Shown here one piece after another: positions 8,329-15,985 of a stretch of 64,000 bases of DNA. The notes below the pieces were generated by a model. It was not told where the DNA came from and did no database searches. It was given only the letters and a program-made list of their open reading frames with translations. Made by a program: the position numbers and the translations under genes. The stretch's first letter is position 1. Each line of letters starts with the position of its first letter. Source of the DNA: Ectothiorhodospira sp. BSL-9 (GTDB lineage: Bacteria; Pseudomonadota; Gammaproteobacteria; Ectothiorhodospirales; Ectothiorhodospiraceae); contig NZ_CP011994.1 of NCBI RefSeq assembly GCF_001632845.1, positions 1,116,001 to 1,180,000 on the forward strand, written 5' to 3'.

Positions 8329-8332
8329 TACA
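8315..8332 (+). promoter_or_regulatory. Proximal PpsR/CrtJ-type operator (TGT-N12-ACA)
   Basis: TGT at 8315-8317 and ACA at 8330-8332 with a 12-nt centre, covering the whole -10 hexamer. It is 8 bp from the distal site, the same spacing known for cooperative CrtJ binding at the Rhodobacter bchC promoter (knowledge from the family, not tested here). Confidence 0.65.
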
Positions 8333-8410
8333 CCCCAACGCCAGCCCGGTGGCGCAGCGCAAACGGGCTTGGTGAGACCAAGTTTGAGTAGTTGTGGCGA
8401 GTGCAATGAC

Positions 8411-8432
8411 CCGGATCTCGCACGAGGTCCGG
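8411..8432 (+). promoter_or_regulatory. Leader hairpin upstream of the antenna alpha gene
   Basis: Ten complementary bases (8411-8420 and 8423-8432, including one G-T pair) surround a CA centre; in practice a nine-pair stem closed by a GCAC tetraloop. It sits just before the ribosome-binding site (GAGG at 8442-8445) in the 5' leader. A 5' stem of this kind commonly protects antenna mRNA; that role is inference. Confidence 0.5.
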
Positions 8433-8454
8433 AAAAACCAAGAGGACTAAAGAA

Positions 8455-8667
8455 ATGAGCGAATACAGACCGAGCAAGCCGAGCAACCCCAGAGACGACT
8501 GGAAGCTGTGGCTGGTGGTGAACCCCGGCACTTGGCTGATGCCCATCCTGATGACCGTCCTGGTCGTGGCCTTGGTCGTTCACGCTTTCGTGTACAGCAA
8601 CGACAGCTACAACCCGCTGACCTTTGATGCGTCTGCGGAAGTTGCTGCCGAAGAAGCTGCTGAGTAA
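8455..8667 (+). CDS. Light-harvesting antenna alpha polypeptide (LH2-like)
   Basis: A 70-residue membrane polypeptide that binds bacteriochlorophyll and carotenoid in an antenna ring. The order is a polar N-terminus (1-15), the interfacial motif DDWKLWLVVNPGTWL (14-28), one transmembrane helix (about 28-48) with the bacteriochlorophyll ligand His43, and an acidic Ala/Glu-rich tail. The VVNP motif is typical of peripheral LH2 (puc) alphas; core LH1 alphas have DPRR there. After His43 neither the +11 Trp of LH1 nor the +13 Tyr of LH2 is present (Pro54, Thr56, Phe57), so hydrogen bonding to the chromophore may be altered. It precedes its beta partner, reverse of the usual beta-alpha order. A GAGG ribosome site is 9 nt upstream. 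Confidence 0.9.
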   Translation: MSEYRPSKPSNPRDDWKLWLVVNPGTWLMPILMTVLVVALVVHAFVYSNDSYNPLTFDASAEVAAEEAAE

Positions 8668-8686
8668 GCGATTCCTTCGCTCACTC
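8662..8686 (+). promoter_or_regulatory. Intercistronic hairpin between antenna alpha and beta
   Basis: Arms 8662-8671 and 8677-8686 pair at nine of ten positions around a TTCCT loop; the left arm contains the alpha stop codon. It could protect the alpha message from 3' decay and help set alpha/beta stoichiometry, as intercistronic hairpins do in puf and puc operons (inference). Confidence 0.5.
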
Positions 8687-8717
8687 AAGCCATCGACCAA
8701 GTTAGAGGATTACGATC

Positions 8718-8858
8718 ATGTATGACAACAGCATCTCCGGTCTGACCGAAGAACAGGCCAAGGAATTCCACGAGCAGTTCAAGACCACCTTCACCGTGTT
8801 CATGGTGCTGGCTGCTGCTGCTCACTTCCTGGTGTTCCTGTGGAGACCTTTCTACTAA
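8718..8858 (+). CDS. Light-harvesting antenna beta polypeptide
   Basis: A 46-residue antenna beta subunit. It shows the family pattern SGLTEEQAKEFHEQF at the N-terminal side with conserved His18, a transmembrane helix (about 21-41) with the bacteriochlorophyll ligand His36 in AAAAHFLVFLWRPFY, and the WRP terminus. The His18-His36 spacing of 18 is canonical. The core-antenna Trp at +9 from His36 is Phe here, again favouring a peripheral antenna. An AGAGGA ribosome site lies 9 nt upstream. The gene is 50 nt after alpha and ends the operon; there are no reaction-centre (pufLM) or bacteriochlorophyll synthesis genes nearby, so this is an isolated antenna pair. Confidence 0.9.
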   Translation: MYDNSISGLTEEQAKEFHEQFKTTFTVFMVLAAAAHFLVFLWRPFY

Positions 8859-8893
8859 GGTCTGCTACGCCGCTTCCACGAAGCAGCGGTGCA

Positions 8894-8981
8894 GGTAGAG
8901 GAGTGGCTGATTCGCCCATCAACGATCGACTGTGACTTTTGCAGAGGCCAGTTGATCGGCGGCGAATCAGGCTCCTCTACC
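8894..8981 (+). terminator. Long 3' hairpin of the antenna operon
   Basis: A large imperfect inverted repeat. 8894-8903 pairs with 8972-8981 (10/10), 8907-8916 with 8961-8970 (10/10); then either 8918-8923 with 8951-8956 or, alternatively, 8924-8932 with 8949-8957. The two inner pairings exclude each other. No T-run follows, so it is as likely a 3' stabiliser as an intrinsic terminator. The next gene is convergent, so transcription should end near here. Confidence 0.6.
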
Positions 8982-9126
8982 GTTCCCAGAGGACTTGATA
9001 CCGAGTTTGACTAAAATGCTCGGGTATTGCAACCCCCCCTCAGTACCGAATCCCCAACACGCCTCCCCGGCGTGATGTCTGGCCCCGCCTTTCCCTCCTG
9101 ATGTGCAGTCCCCTCCCCCGGGTACT

Positions 9127-10038
9127 CTACTGGTCTGACTGGACTCCGACCTGATTTCGCCCCGAGGCCTTGGCCTTGTAGAGGGCTTCATCGGCAAGGC
9201 TGACGAGTTTCCCAGGGTCTCCCTCATGGAGCTTTGGCCGTGCCGAGGCCACACCCAGGCTCACCGTCAGATGTGCGTGAGTGTTTGAGGCCGCATGCGG
9301 AATGCCACGCTCTAGAACAGCTGCCTGAATCCTTTGGGCCACCGTCAACACACCCTCAAGCTCGGTACCGGGCAGGACACACACAAATTCCTCCCCGCCG
9401 TAGCGAGCCACCAGATCCGTGGTGCGCGGCAGGGTCTCGCTCAGCGTCCGGGCCACCGTCTTCAGGGCATCATCGCCCGCCACGTGGCCGTAGTGGTCGT
9501 TGAAGGGCTTGAAGTGATCAATGTCCAGCAGGATGAGCCCGATGCACCCGCCGGTGCGACTGGCGTGATTCCACTCCTGCATGAGTACATCATCGAACTG
9601 GCGTCGGTTGGCGATGCCGGTGAGACCGTCGATGCGGGACAAGCGTGCCAGCGTGTCTCGCTGGCGCTTGAGCTCGATATGGTTGCGCACACGCGCTTCG
9701 ACAATGGCGGGGTGAAAGGGCTTGGTGATGTAGTCCACGGCGCCCAGTTCCAGGCCCTTGCGCTCTTCCTCCTGCTGATCCTTGGCCGTGACAAAGATCA
9801 CCGGGATATCCTGGGTGGTTTCCAGCGCGCTCAGGCGCCGACAGACCTCATAGCCGTCCATGCCCTCCATCTTGATATCCAGCAGAATCAGGCCGGGTCG
9901 CAGCGACTCGGCCCGTCTCAGGGCCTGCTCGCCATTGATGGCCACACTCACCTGATAATGCCGGTTGAGGATGTTATGCAGCAGTTGCAGGTTCATGCGG
10001 TTGTCATCCACCACCAGAATCCTGGGCCTTTCATCCAT
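9127..10038 (-). CDS. Response regulator with GGDEF (diguanylate cyclase) domain
   Basis: A 303-residue PleD-like regulator. The receiver domain (about 5-120) has acidic residues in VVDDN, phospho-acceptor Asp54 in LILLDIKMEGMDG, and the conserved Lys in DYITKPFHP. The GGDEF domain (about 135-300) has the active-site motif RYGGEEFV preceded by an RxxD inhibitory site (RTTD) five residues before, so it should make cyclic di-GMP and be feedback-inhibited. I start it at the ATG at 10038, which overlaps the 3' end of the hybrid kinase gene by 8 nt; a further upstream start would intrude into that gene. Phosphotransfer from the adjacent hybrid kinase is likely (inference). Confidence 0.9.
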   Translation of the reverse strand: MDERPRILVVDDNRMNLQLLHNILNRHYQVSVAINGEQALRRAESLRPGLILLDIKMEGMDGYEVCRRLSALETTQDIPVIFVTAKDQQEEERKGLELGAVDYITKPFHPAIVEARVRNHIELKRQRDTLARLSRIDGLTGIANRRQFDDVLMQEWNHASRTGGCIGLILLDIDHFKPFNDHYGHVAGDDALKTVARTLSETLPRTTDLVARYGGEEFVCVLPGTELEGVLTVAQRIQAAVLERGIPHAASNTHAHLTVSLGVASARPKLHEGDPGKLVSLADEALYKAKASGRNQVGVQSDQ

Positions 10039-12364
10039 GCCTGTTGCCTTCCACCTGATCGAGCAGTGGTGCCAGGACCTGTGAAGCCTGCTCGAATTCA
10101 AAGTCCTCCAGGAGTTCGGCCACCTGGTCCAGCACGGCTGATTCCTCAGGCAACGCCATGTCCTGCAACTGTGTCACCAGGTCCGATGCATCGGGACTGC
10201 AGGCCTCGAGCTGTGTGGCCAGGGTCCGCAAGTGTGCGACGGGGGATCGCCTCGGGGTGTCTGCGTCATGGGGGGTGCGCTTCACGGCCTGTTCATCCGC
10301 AGCCTTGGGAAGCCACTGCGCCAGCACCTGGTGCATCTGCGCCGGATCGATGGGCTTGGCAATGAAGTCATTCATGCCGCTGGCCAGGCAGCGTTCCCGG
10401 TCCTCGGCCATGGTATGGGCGGTCATGGCGATAACGGGCAGCTTATCCAGGGCCTTCTGACCACGGATCTGGCGGGTGGTCTCGTAACCGTCCAGTACCG
10501 GCATCTGTATGTCCATCAGTATCAGGTCGAAAACCGATTGCGACAATTGCTTCAGGGCCTGTTCGCCATTGTCTGCCAGAGTCACGGTCAGACCCATGCG
10601 CGTCAATAGCGCCTGAGCCACCTCCTGGTTGAGCGGGGTATCCTCCACCAATAATACCCGACCGACAAGGCGCGCCCGGGCATGGGGTGGCTGGGTTAAG
10701 CGGGCTGCTGGCAAAGCGGCCTTGGGAAGTGTCAGGTCAAACCAGAATTCACTGCCCTTGCCCGGCTGACTTTGCAACTGGATCTGCCCGCCCATGAGCC
10801 GGGTCAGGTGCTGCGAGATGGACAGCCCCAGGCCGGTGCCGCCAAAGCGGCGGGTGGTGGAGGCATCCGCCTGGGAGAAGGGCTTGAACAGCCGCGCCTG
10901 CTGATCCGGCGTGATGCCGATCCCGGAGTCACGCACTGCAAAGCGCAGGCATACGGCTTCGCGGTCTTCCCTCAGCAGATCCACGCAGAGGCGCACATAT
11001 CCCTCGGGGGTGAACTTGACCGCATTGGCCACCAGGTTGGACAGGATCTGGCCAAGGCGCAGGGGGTCGCCCATGAGCAGGCGGGGGACATTCGAGGGGC
11101 ACACGACCGTCAGTTCCAGGCCCTGGCTCTCCGCTGTCACGGCGAAGCCCGAGACCACATTGTCCAGCGCGGCGGACAGGTCAAATCGGGTTCGCTCCAG
11201 CTCCACCCGGTTGGCCTCCACCTTGGACAGGTCAAGGATGTCATTGAGCAGGCCCAGCAGGTTGTTGGCAGACCCTTGCAGCTTGCTCAGGTAATCCCTT
11301 TGTTGTTCGGTGAGGCCCGTCTGGGCGAGCAGATGACCCATGCCCGTGATGGCATTCATGGGGGTTCGAATTTCGTGGCTCATGTTGGCCAGGAAACGAC
11401 TCTTGGCCAGGGTGGCGGCTTCGGCGGCGTCCTTGGCCTCGCGCAGGGTGCGCTCCACTTCCCGACGGGCAAAGGCCCCGGAAAGGATCTGGGCGATGGT
11501 CTTGAGCAGGCCAATCTCGTTCTCGCTCCAGGTGTAGCTGCGATCCACGATATCCAGCCCGCAGAATCCGGTCAGGGTCTCGTCGTTGAACAGGGGCAGG
11601 GCCAGCAGGGAGCAGATGTCCTGGGACTGGAGCAACGCCCGTTCTGCGGCGCCCTCATCGGGGATGGCTGACACATCCGGCAGATGCAGGCAGCGGGTGT
11701 GGCGCAGTTGTGCCATGAACCAGGGCGACTCTGAGGTCGATAAGTTGATCAATTGCTGGATCTGGGGTGTCACACCTTCGGCGCACCATTCATGGGTGTT
11801 ACTCATGAGCGCGCCTTCGTCCCTGACCTGGAACACATAAGCGCGACTGGCCTGGAAAAACCGGCCCATGCTGGCCAGGGCATCATCCACGGCCACGTCC
11901 ACTCCGTCGTCTGTGGCGCTGACGAATCGGGCAGAGATATCCGAGACCATCGCCTCGAATCGCAATTGCCGTCGCAGGCTGGCCTCGGCCTGTTTGCGAT
12001 CATCGATCCGGTTCCAGACCGCGTGGAGCAGGTCCTCACCGTCGTGCTGAATCCGGGTGAGCAGGACCTCCATCCAGGTGTTGCGACCGGCACGGGTCCG
12101 GTGCACCCATTCAAAACGGTGTGAGCCATGGGCCGCGGCGGTGGCATTCATCTCACGGGCCTTCTCCAGGGAGTCACGCCCGTCCGGCTGGGTGGGAGGG
12201 GAAAACAGGCCAGGGCTCAGGTTCAGTAAATCCGAACGGTCGTCGTAGTCCAGCATCTGCACGGCCGCCTGATTGCAATCCACGATCAGGTCATTGGCGA
12301 TCAGCAGCATGCCGTTGGCGCTATGCTCGAACAAGGCTGGAATGAGTGCCTGATGGAGTTTCAC
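10031..12364 (-). CDS. Hybrid sensor histidine kinase (PAS-GAF-HisKA-ATPase-REC)
   Basis: A 777-residue cytosolic sensor kinase without transmembrane helices. Order: PAS domain (about 5-125), GAF domain (about 140-300; [17 protein letters not shown] is GAF-like), coiled coil, HisKA with the H box [12 protein letters not shown] (about 330), HATPase with [20 protein letters not shown] and [10 protein letters not shown], and a receiver (about 575-695) with [13 protein letters not shown]. About 75 C-terminal residues are acidic and helical without a clear HPt His. The GAF domain suggests a small-molecule, redox or light input; no chromophore Cys could be assigned with confidence. Its stop overlaps the start of the downstream diguanylate cyclase regulator, a probable cognate output. 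Confidence 0.9.
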   Translation of the reverse strand: MKLHQALIPALFEHSANGMLLIANDLIVDCNQAAVQMLDYDDRSDLLNLSPGLFSPPTQPDGRDSLEKAREMNATAAAHGSHRFEWVHRTRAGRNTWMEVLLTRIQHDGEDLLHAVWNRIDDRKQAEASLRRQLRFEAMVSDISARFVSATDDGVDVAVDDALASMGRFFQASRAYVFQVRDEGALMSNTHEWCAEGVTPQIQQLINLSTSESPWFMAQLRHTRCLHLPDVSAIPDEGAAERALLQSQDICSLLALPLFNDETLTGFCGLDIVDRSYTWSENEIGLLKTIAQILSGAFARREVERTLREAKDAAEAATLAKSRFLANMSHEIRTPMNAITGMGHLLAQTGLTEQQRDYLSKLQGSANNLLGLLNDILDLSKVEANRVELERTRFDLSAALDNVVSGFAVTAESQGLELTVVCPSNVPRLLMGDPLRLGQILSNLVANAVKFTPEGYVRLCVDLLREDREAVCLRFAVRDSGIGITPDQQARLFKPFSQADASTTRRFGGTGLGLSISQHLTRLMGGQIQLQSQPGKGSEFWFDLTLPKAALPAARLTQPPHARARLVGRVLLVEDTPLNQEVAQALLTRMGLTVTLADNGEQALKQLSQSVFDLILMDIQMPVLDGYETTRQIRGQKALDKLPVIAMTAHTMAEDRERCLASGMNDFIAKPIDPAQMHQVLAQWLPKAADEQAVKRTPHDADTPRRSPVAHLRTLATQLEACSPDASDLVTQLQDMALPEESAVLDQVAELLEDFEFEQASQVLAPLLDQVEGNRHG

Positions 12365-12583
12365 TGAATCCCTGCACCTTTCTGTTTATCAGCCGGGGAG
12401 CCACCGCGGCGTTTGTTCGTGAGTTTAGTTTCACGGTAGCAGTTGCGTTACATCAAGACGACCCGGGGTGCGAGGGGCGGGATGAGCGGCAGGTTCGGTG
12501 TTGGATGATTGCCCCTGGCGGTTGGACTCGCTAAGCTTGTCGCCCCGCTTTCGCCCACTGCGGCGCCGTCCGCATTCGAATCC
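12365..12583. other. Divergent intergenic region between hybrid kinase and cobH
   Basis: This should hold the promoters of the minus-strand kinase and the plus-strand cobHIJ genes. I looked for a cobalamin riboswitch B12-box and found none convincing, and I see no strong -35/-10 pair. Confidence 0.4.
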
Positions 12584-13216
12584 ATGCCCCATACCTACGA
12601 CTATATCAAGGATGGCCAGGCCATCTACGCCAAGTCCTTCGCCACCATCCGTTCCGAGGCACGCCTCGATCGGTTCAATACCGAGGAGGCCCGGGTGGTG
12701 GTGCGTGTCATCCATGCCTGCGGGATGGTGGACGTGGCTGAAGAGGTGATCTTCTCGTCTCACGCCGCCCGCGCCGGACGCGAGGCCCTGCTGGCAGGCA
12801 AGCCCATTCTGTGTGACAGCCAGATGGTGGCGCATGGGATTACCCGCGCGCGGCTGCCGGCGGATAACCCGATCCTGTGTACCCTGAATGATCCCAAGGT
12901 GCCGGAGCTGGCACGCCAGATCGGCAATACCCGATCTGCCGCCGCCCTGGATCTTTGGGGGGAGCACATGGACGGGGCCGTGGTGGCCATCGGCAATGCC
13001 CCGACGGCACTGTTCCGTCTGCTGGAGTTGATCGACGCGGGCGCGCCGCGCCCGGCCCTGGTGATCGGTATGGCAGTGGGGTTCGTGGGGGCGGCAGAGT
13101 CCAAGGATGCCCTGGCGGCCTATCCGGGGCTGGAGTCGGTGATCGTGCGGGGCCGTCTGGGGGGCAGTGCCATGGCCGTGGCTGCGGTGAATGCCCTGGC
13201 CAGTGAGCAGGAATGA
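12584..13216 (+). CDS. cobH: Precorrin-8X methylmutase
   Basis: A 210-residue enzyme that moves the C11 methyl of (cobalt-)precorrin-8 to C12, giving (hydrogeno)cobyrinate; equivalent to CbiC. Signatures: YIKDGQAIYAKSFATIR at 7-23, the catalytic His44 in RVIHACGMVD, and the glycine-rich IGMAVGFVGAAESK near 164-177. I start at the ATG at 12584, where family similarity begins; no strong Shine-Dalgarno is present and the frame is open further upstream. The stop overlaps the cobI start (ATGA). It is the first gene of a cobHIJ run in the corrin-ring part of B12 synthesis. Confidence 0.93.
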   Translation: MPHTYDYIKDGQAIYAKSFATIRSEARLDRFNTEEARVVVRVIHACGMVDVAEEVIFSSHAARAGREALLAGKPILCDSQMVAHGITRARLPADNPILCTLNDPKVPELARQIGNTRSAAALDLWGEHMDGAVVAIGNAPTALFRLLELIDAGAPRPALVIGMAVGFVGAAESKDALAAYPGLESVIVRGRLGGSAMAVAAVNALASEQE

Positions 13217-13947
13217 TGTCGACCGGCACCCTGTACGGCATCGGTCTGGGCCCCGGTGACCCGGAGCTGATCACCCTCAAGGCCCTGCGCCTGCTTCAGG
13301 CGTCACCGGTGGTGGCGGCCTTCTCCAAGGCCGGGCGCACCGGCAATGCCTGGACCATCGCCACGCCCCATCTGCGGGAAGACCAGACCCGTCTGCGCCT
13401 GGAGTATCCCTTCACCCTGGAAGTGTCGGTGACCGACCCCCGTTATCACCAGGAGATGGGGGTGTTTTACGAGGAGTGCGCGGCCCGATTGGCGGAACAT
13501 CTGGAGGCGGGCCGTGATGTGGCGGTGATCTGTGAGGGGGATCCTTTCTTCTATGGCTCGTACATGTATCTTCATGACCGTCTGGTGGGGCGTTTCCCGG
13601 TGCAGGTGGTCCCGGGCATCACGGGCATGAGTGCCTGCTGGACGCAGGCCAATACGCCGATCACTCATGGGGATGATGTGCTGACGGTATTGCCCGGTAC
13701 GCTCCCGGAGGACACTCTGGTGGAGCGTCTGGCCCATACGGATGCCGCCGTGTTCATGAAGGTGGGCCGTAATCTGCCGCGGGTTCGCTCGGCGCTGGCT
13801 CGGGCGGGGATGCTGGAGCGGGCCTTGCTGGTGGAGCGGGGTTCCATGGAGGGGGAACGGGTGCAGCGGCTGGCGGAGCGCGCCGAGGATGAGCCGGCAC
13901 CTTATTTCACCATTGTGCTGGTTCCCGGCAGGCAGGGGGTGCGATGA
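13213..13947 (+). CDS. cobI: Precorrin-2 C20-methyltransferase
   Basis: A 244-residue SAM-dependent tetrapyrrole methylase (CbiL in the cobalt-first route). N-terminal LYGIGLGPGDPELITLKA (8-25) is the first family motif; CEGDPFFYGSYMYLHDRL around 113-130 and VVPGITGMSACW near 135-146 are typical of the C20 enzyme. It methylates C20 of precorrin-2 or cobalt-precorrin-2. Starts at 13213 and 13216 are both possible (double Met). Start overlaps cobH and stop overlaps cobJ, each by an ATGA, so cobHIJ are translationally coupled. Confidence 0.94.
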   Translation: MMSTGTLYGIGLGPGDPELITLKALRLLQASPVVAAFSKAGRTGNAWTIATPHLREDQTRLRLEYPFTLEVSVTDPRYHQEMGVFYEECAARLAEHLEAGRDVAVICEGDPFFYGSYMYLHDRLVGRFPVQVVPGITGMSACWTQANTPITHGDDVLTVLPGTLPEDTLVERLAHTDAAVFMKVGRNLPRVRSALARAGMLERALLVERGSMEGERVQRLAERAEDEPAPYFTIVLVPGRQGVR

Positions 13948-14702
13948 GCGGTCGTGTGGATATCATCGGTCTGGGGCCGGGCGCTGAGGATTTGCGTTGC
14001 CCCCGGGCTGCCCGGGCTCTGGAGCAGGCCACGGATCTGGTGGGTTATGTGCCTTATGTGGAGCGCGTGGCCGCGGATAGGGGGCAGCGTGTCCATGGTT
14101 CGGACAATCGCGAGGAGATCATGCGGGCGCGTCTGGCGCTGGAGCTGGCGGAGCAGGGTCGTCGGGTGGCGGTGGTGTCGTCCGGTGATGGGGGTGTCTT
14201 CGGTATGGCAGCGGCGGTGTTCGAGGCCATGGATCATGGTGAGCCGCATTGGCGGGATCTGGATGTGCAGGTGTATCCGGGGGTGTCGGCGGTACTGGCG
14301 GCGGCGGCGCGTCTGGGTGCGCCGTTCGGGAATGATTTTTGTGTGATTTCCTTGTCGGATAATCTCAAGCCCTGGGGGGTGATCCTGAACCGTGTGGAGG
14401 CGGCGGCTCAGGTGGGGTTTGCGATGGCATTTTACAATCCGATTTCGAAGGCCCGGCCCTGGCAGTTGGGGGAGGTGCTGGATCGGCTGCGGGTGCATTT
14501 GCCGGCATCGGTGCCGGTGATGTTTGCCCGTGCGGTGAGTCGCCCGGAGGAGCATGTGGAGTTCACGACCTTGGGCGATGCCCGTCCGGAGCAGGCGGAT
14601 ATGCGAACGCTGGTGATCGTGGGCAATGCGGAGACGCGGGTGATTGAACGTGCCGGGCGTGATCCCTGGGTGTATACGCCTCGGAGTGTGGGTGGGGGCT
14701 GA
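13944..14702 (+). CDS. cobJ: Precorrin-3B C17-methyltransferase (CobJ/CbiH)
   Basis: A 252-residue methylase that also contracts the ring (C17 methylation). Motifs: VDIIGLGPGAEDLRCPRA at 5-22, LVGYVPYVERV around 31-41, VVSSGDGGVFGMAAAVFE around 75-92, and FYNPISKARPWQL in the second half. Length fits a stand-alone enzyme with no fused CbiG part. No CobG is seen in the window and CbiD is present, so it probably works as CbiH in the cobalt-first pathway (inference). It is the last gene of the coupled cobHIJ set; two tandem repeat units follow directly. Confidence 0.92.
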   Translation: MSGRVDIIGLGPGAEDLRCPRAARALEQATDLVGYVPYVERVAADRGQRVHGSDNREEIMRARLALELAEQGRRVAVVSSGDGGVFGMAAAVFEAMDHGEPHWRDLDVQVYPGVSAVLAAAARLGAPFGNDFCVISLSDNLKPWGVILNRVEAAAQVGFAMAFYNPISKARPWQLGEVLDRLRVHLPASVPVMFARAVSRPEEHVEFTTLGDARPEQADMRTLVIVGNAETRVIERAGRDPWVYTPRSVGGG

Positions 14703-14711
14703 GGTGTTTGG

Positions 14712-15049
14712 GCTGGTTGGCTTCGTTCAGGTGCCTGGGTTTTGCTTCGGTGGTGGTTCCCCTCACCGAGGCTGTGTTCCTTGCGGCGGGATGCCGTGAA
14801 TACCTCCCTGTAGGCTTGGCCATCGCATCCATGCGATGAACACCCGTCTCCAGGAACCCGCCCCCGCCGAGGGGATTCAGCTGTTGTGGCTTCGTTCGGG
14901 TGCCTGGGTTTTGCTTCGGTGGTGGTTCCCCTCATCGAGGCCGCGTTCCTTGCGGCGGCACGCCGTGAATACTTCCCTGTAGGCTTGGCCATCGCATCCA
15001 TGCGATGAACACCCACCTTCAGGAACCCGCCCCCGCTGAGGGGATTCGG
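14712..15049. repeat. Two tandem 169-bp units of a dispersed repeat
   Basis: Units 14712-14880 and 14881-15049 are about 90% identical, with the first 16 or so bases of a third unit from 15050. Each contains a core beginning GTGAATAC, then a TGTAGGCTTG box and a small palindrome GCATCCATGC. The core is flanked by imperfect complementary arms (CCCCTCA/GTTCCT on the left; AGGAAC/GAGGGG on the right). The same core occurs at 54.1 and 62.5 kb with different arms. This fills the space between convergent cobJ and cobK and has no gene of its own. The cobK frame runs through unit 2. Confidence 0.85.
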
Positions 15050-15827
15050 CTGTTGTGGCTTCGCTCTTCGCGCTGAATTGATGTAGCCATTCCAGTGCTG
15101 CCTGGGGGGTGTCTGCCTCGTGGGTGGCCTTGGGCAGGGGGGGGCGCTCCACCATGATCACTTCTACGCCGCATTGACGGGCGGCCTGCAGCTTGGCCTG
15201 GGTGGCATTGCCGCCGGAATTCTTGGTGACCAGGGTGTCGATGTGGTGTTCGCGTAGCAGGGTCAGTTCATCTTCCAGTTGGAAGGGGCCCCGTTGGGTG
15301 AGGCACAGGCATTGGGGCGGGCGGGTTTCGGGGAGTTCGACGCTGCGGGTGATGTAGTGGTGCTGGGGGGCCTGGCAGAAGGCGGCCAGTTCCAGTTGGC
15401 CGATGGTGAGCAGCACCCGTTTTGGGGTGTCGCCCAGGGCCTGGGCGGCGGCGGCCATGTGGGGCACGCTGCGCCAGTGATCCTCGCGCTCGGGATTCCA
15501 TGCCGGACGGCGCAGGGCCAGGAGTTGGCAACCGGCTTGATCCGCTGCGGCGGCTGCGTTGGCGGAGATTTGGGCTGCGAAGGGGTGGGTGGCGTCGATG
15601 ATGATGTGGGTGCCTTCGGTGCGCAGCCATTCCACCAGGCCTGGAACGCCTCCGAAGCCGCCGGTGCGGCAGCGCAGGTTGGGCAGGCGGGGCTTGCGGG
15701 TGCGGCCTGCGACGGAGTAGACCGGGTCGAAGCGCGTGTCGTCTTCCAGGGCCCTGGCCAGTTCCATGGCTTCGCCGGTGCCACCGAGGATGAGGAGTTT
15801 GAGGGGAGGGCTGATGTCTGCGGGCAT
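14877..15827 (-). CDS. cobK: Precorrin-6A reductase with repeat-encoded C-terminal tail
   Basis: A 316-residue protein whose first 255 or so residues are precorrin-6A (cobalt-precorrin-6A, CbiJ) reductase, which reduces the C18-C19 double bond with NADPH. Motifs: LLILGGTGEAMELARAL (10-26), DATHPFAAQISANA (about 78-91), VTKNSGGNATQAKLQAA (about 198-214) and VIMVERPPLP. After LEWLHQFSAKSE the frame enters a dispersed repeat and encodes about 60 low-complexity residues before a TGA in the next repeat unit. The native stop seems to have been lost or displaced by the repeat. Orientation is opposite to the other cob genes, convergent with cobJ and divergent from cobL. Confidence 0.9.
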   Translation of the reverse strand: MPADISPPLKLLILGGTGEAMELARALEDDTRFDPVYSVAGRTRKPRLPNLRCRTGGFGGVPGLVEWLRTEGTHIIIDATHPFAAQISANAAAAADQAGCQLLALRRPAWNPEREDHWRSVPHMAAAAQALGDTPKRVLLTIGQLELAAFCQAPQHHYITRSVELPETRPPQCLCLTQRGPFQLEDELTLLREHHIDTLVTKNSGGNATQAKLQAARQCGVEVIMVERPPLPKATHEADTPQAALEWLHQFSAKSEATTAESPQRGRVPEGGCSSHGCDGQAYREVFTACRRKERGLDEGNHHRSKTQAPERSHNS

Positions 15828-15985
15828 GGGAGGCGACGGGTTTCAGGGGATGGCTGTTGATGGTACTGCACCTTACTGAACGTGTCCGGGATGTTCCATC
15901 GTCGTTGGCCTCCGCGCCCCTCATCCCCGGCACGAGCCCCAGTTTATGGCACACTTGGAACGATCTTCCCGCGACCGCATCGCCC

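Noticed and set aside
9000-9126. Extra small gene between the antenna hairpin and the GGDEF gene
   Set aside because: No frame with a start, ribosome site and plausible composition; nothing recognisable was seen in this stretch.
12365-12583. Possible cobalamin riboswitch before cobH
   Set aside because: No B12-box-like sequence or the expected multi-stem arrangement could be found by eye.
14712-15065. CRISPR-like tandem repeat
   Set aside because: Unit length is 169 bp with no spacers and only two full copies; it is a tandem duplication of a dispersed repeat.
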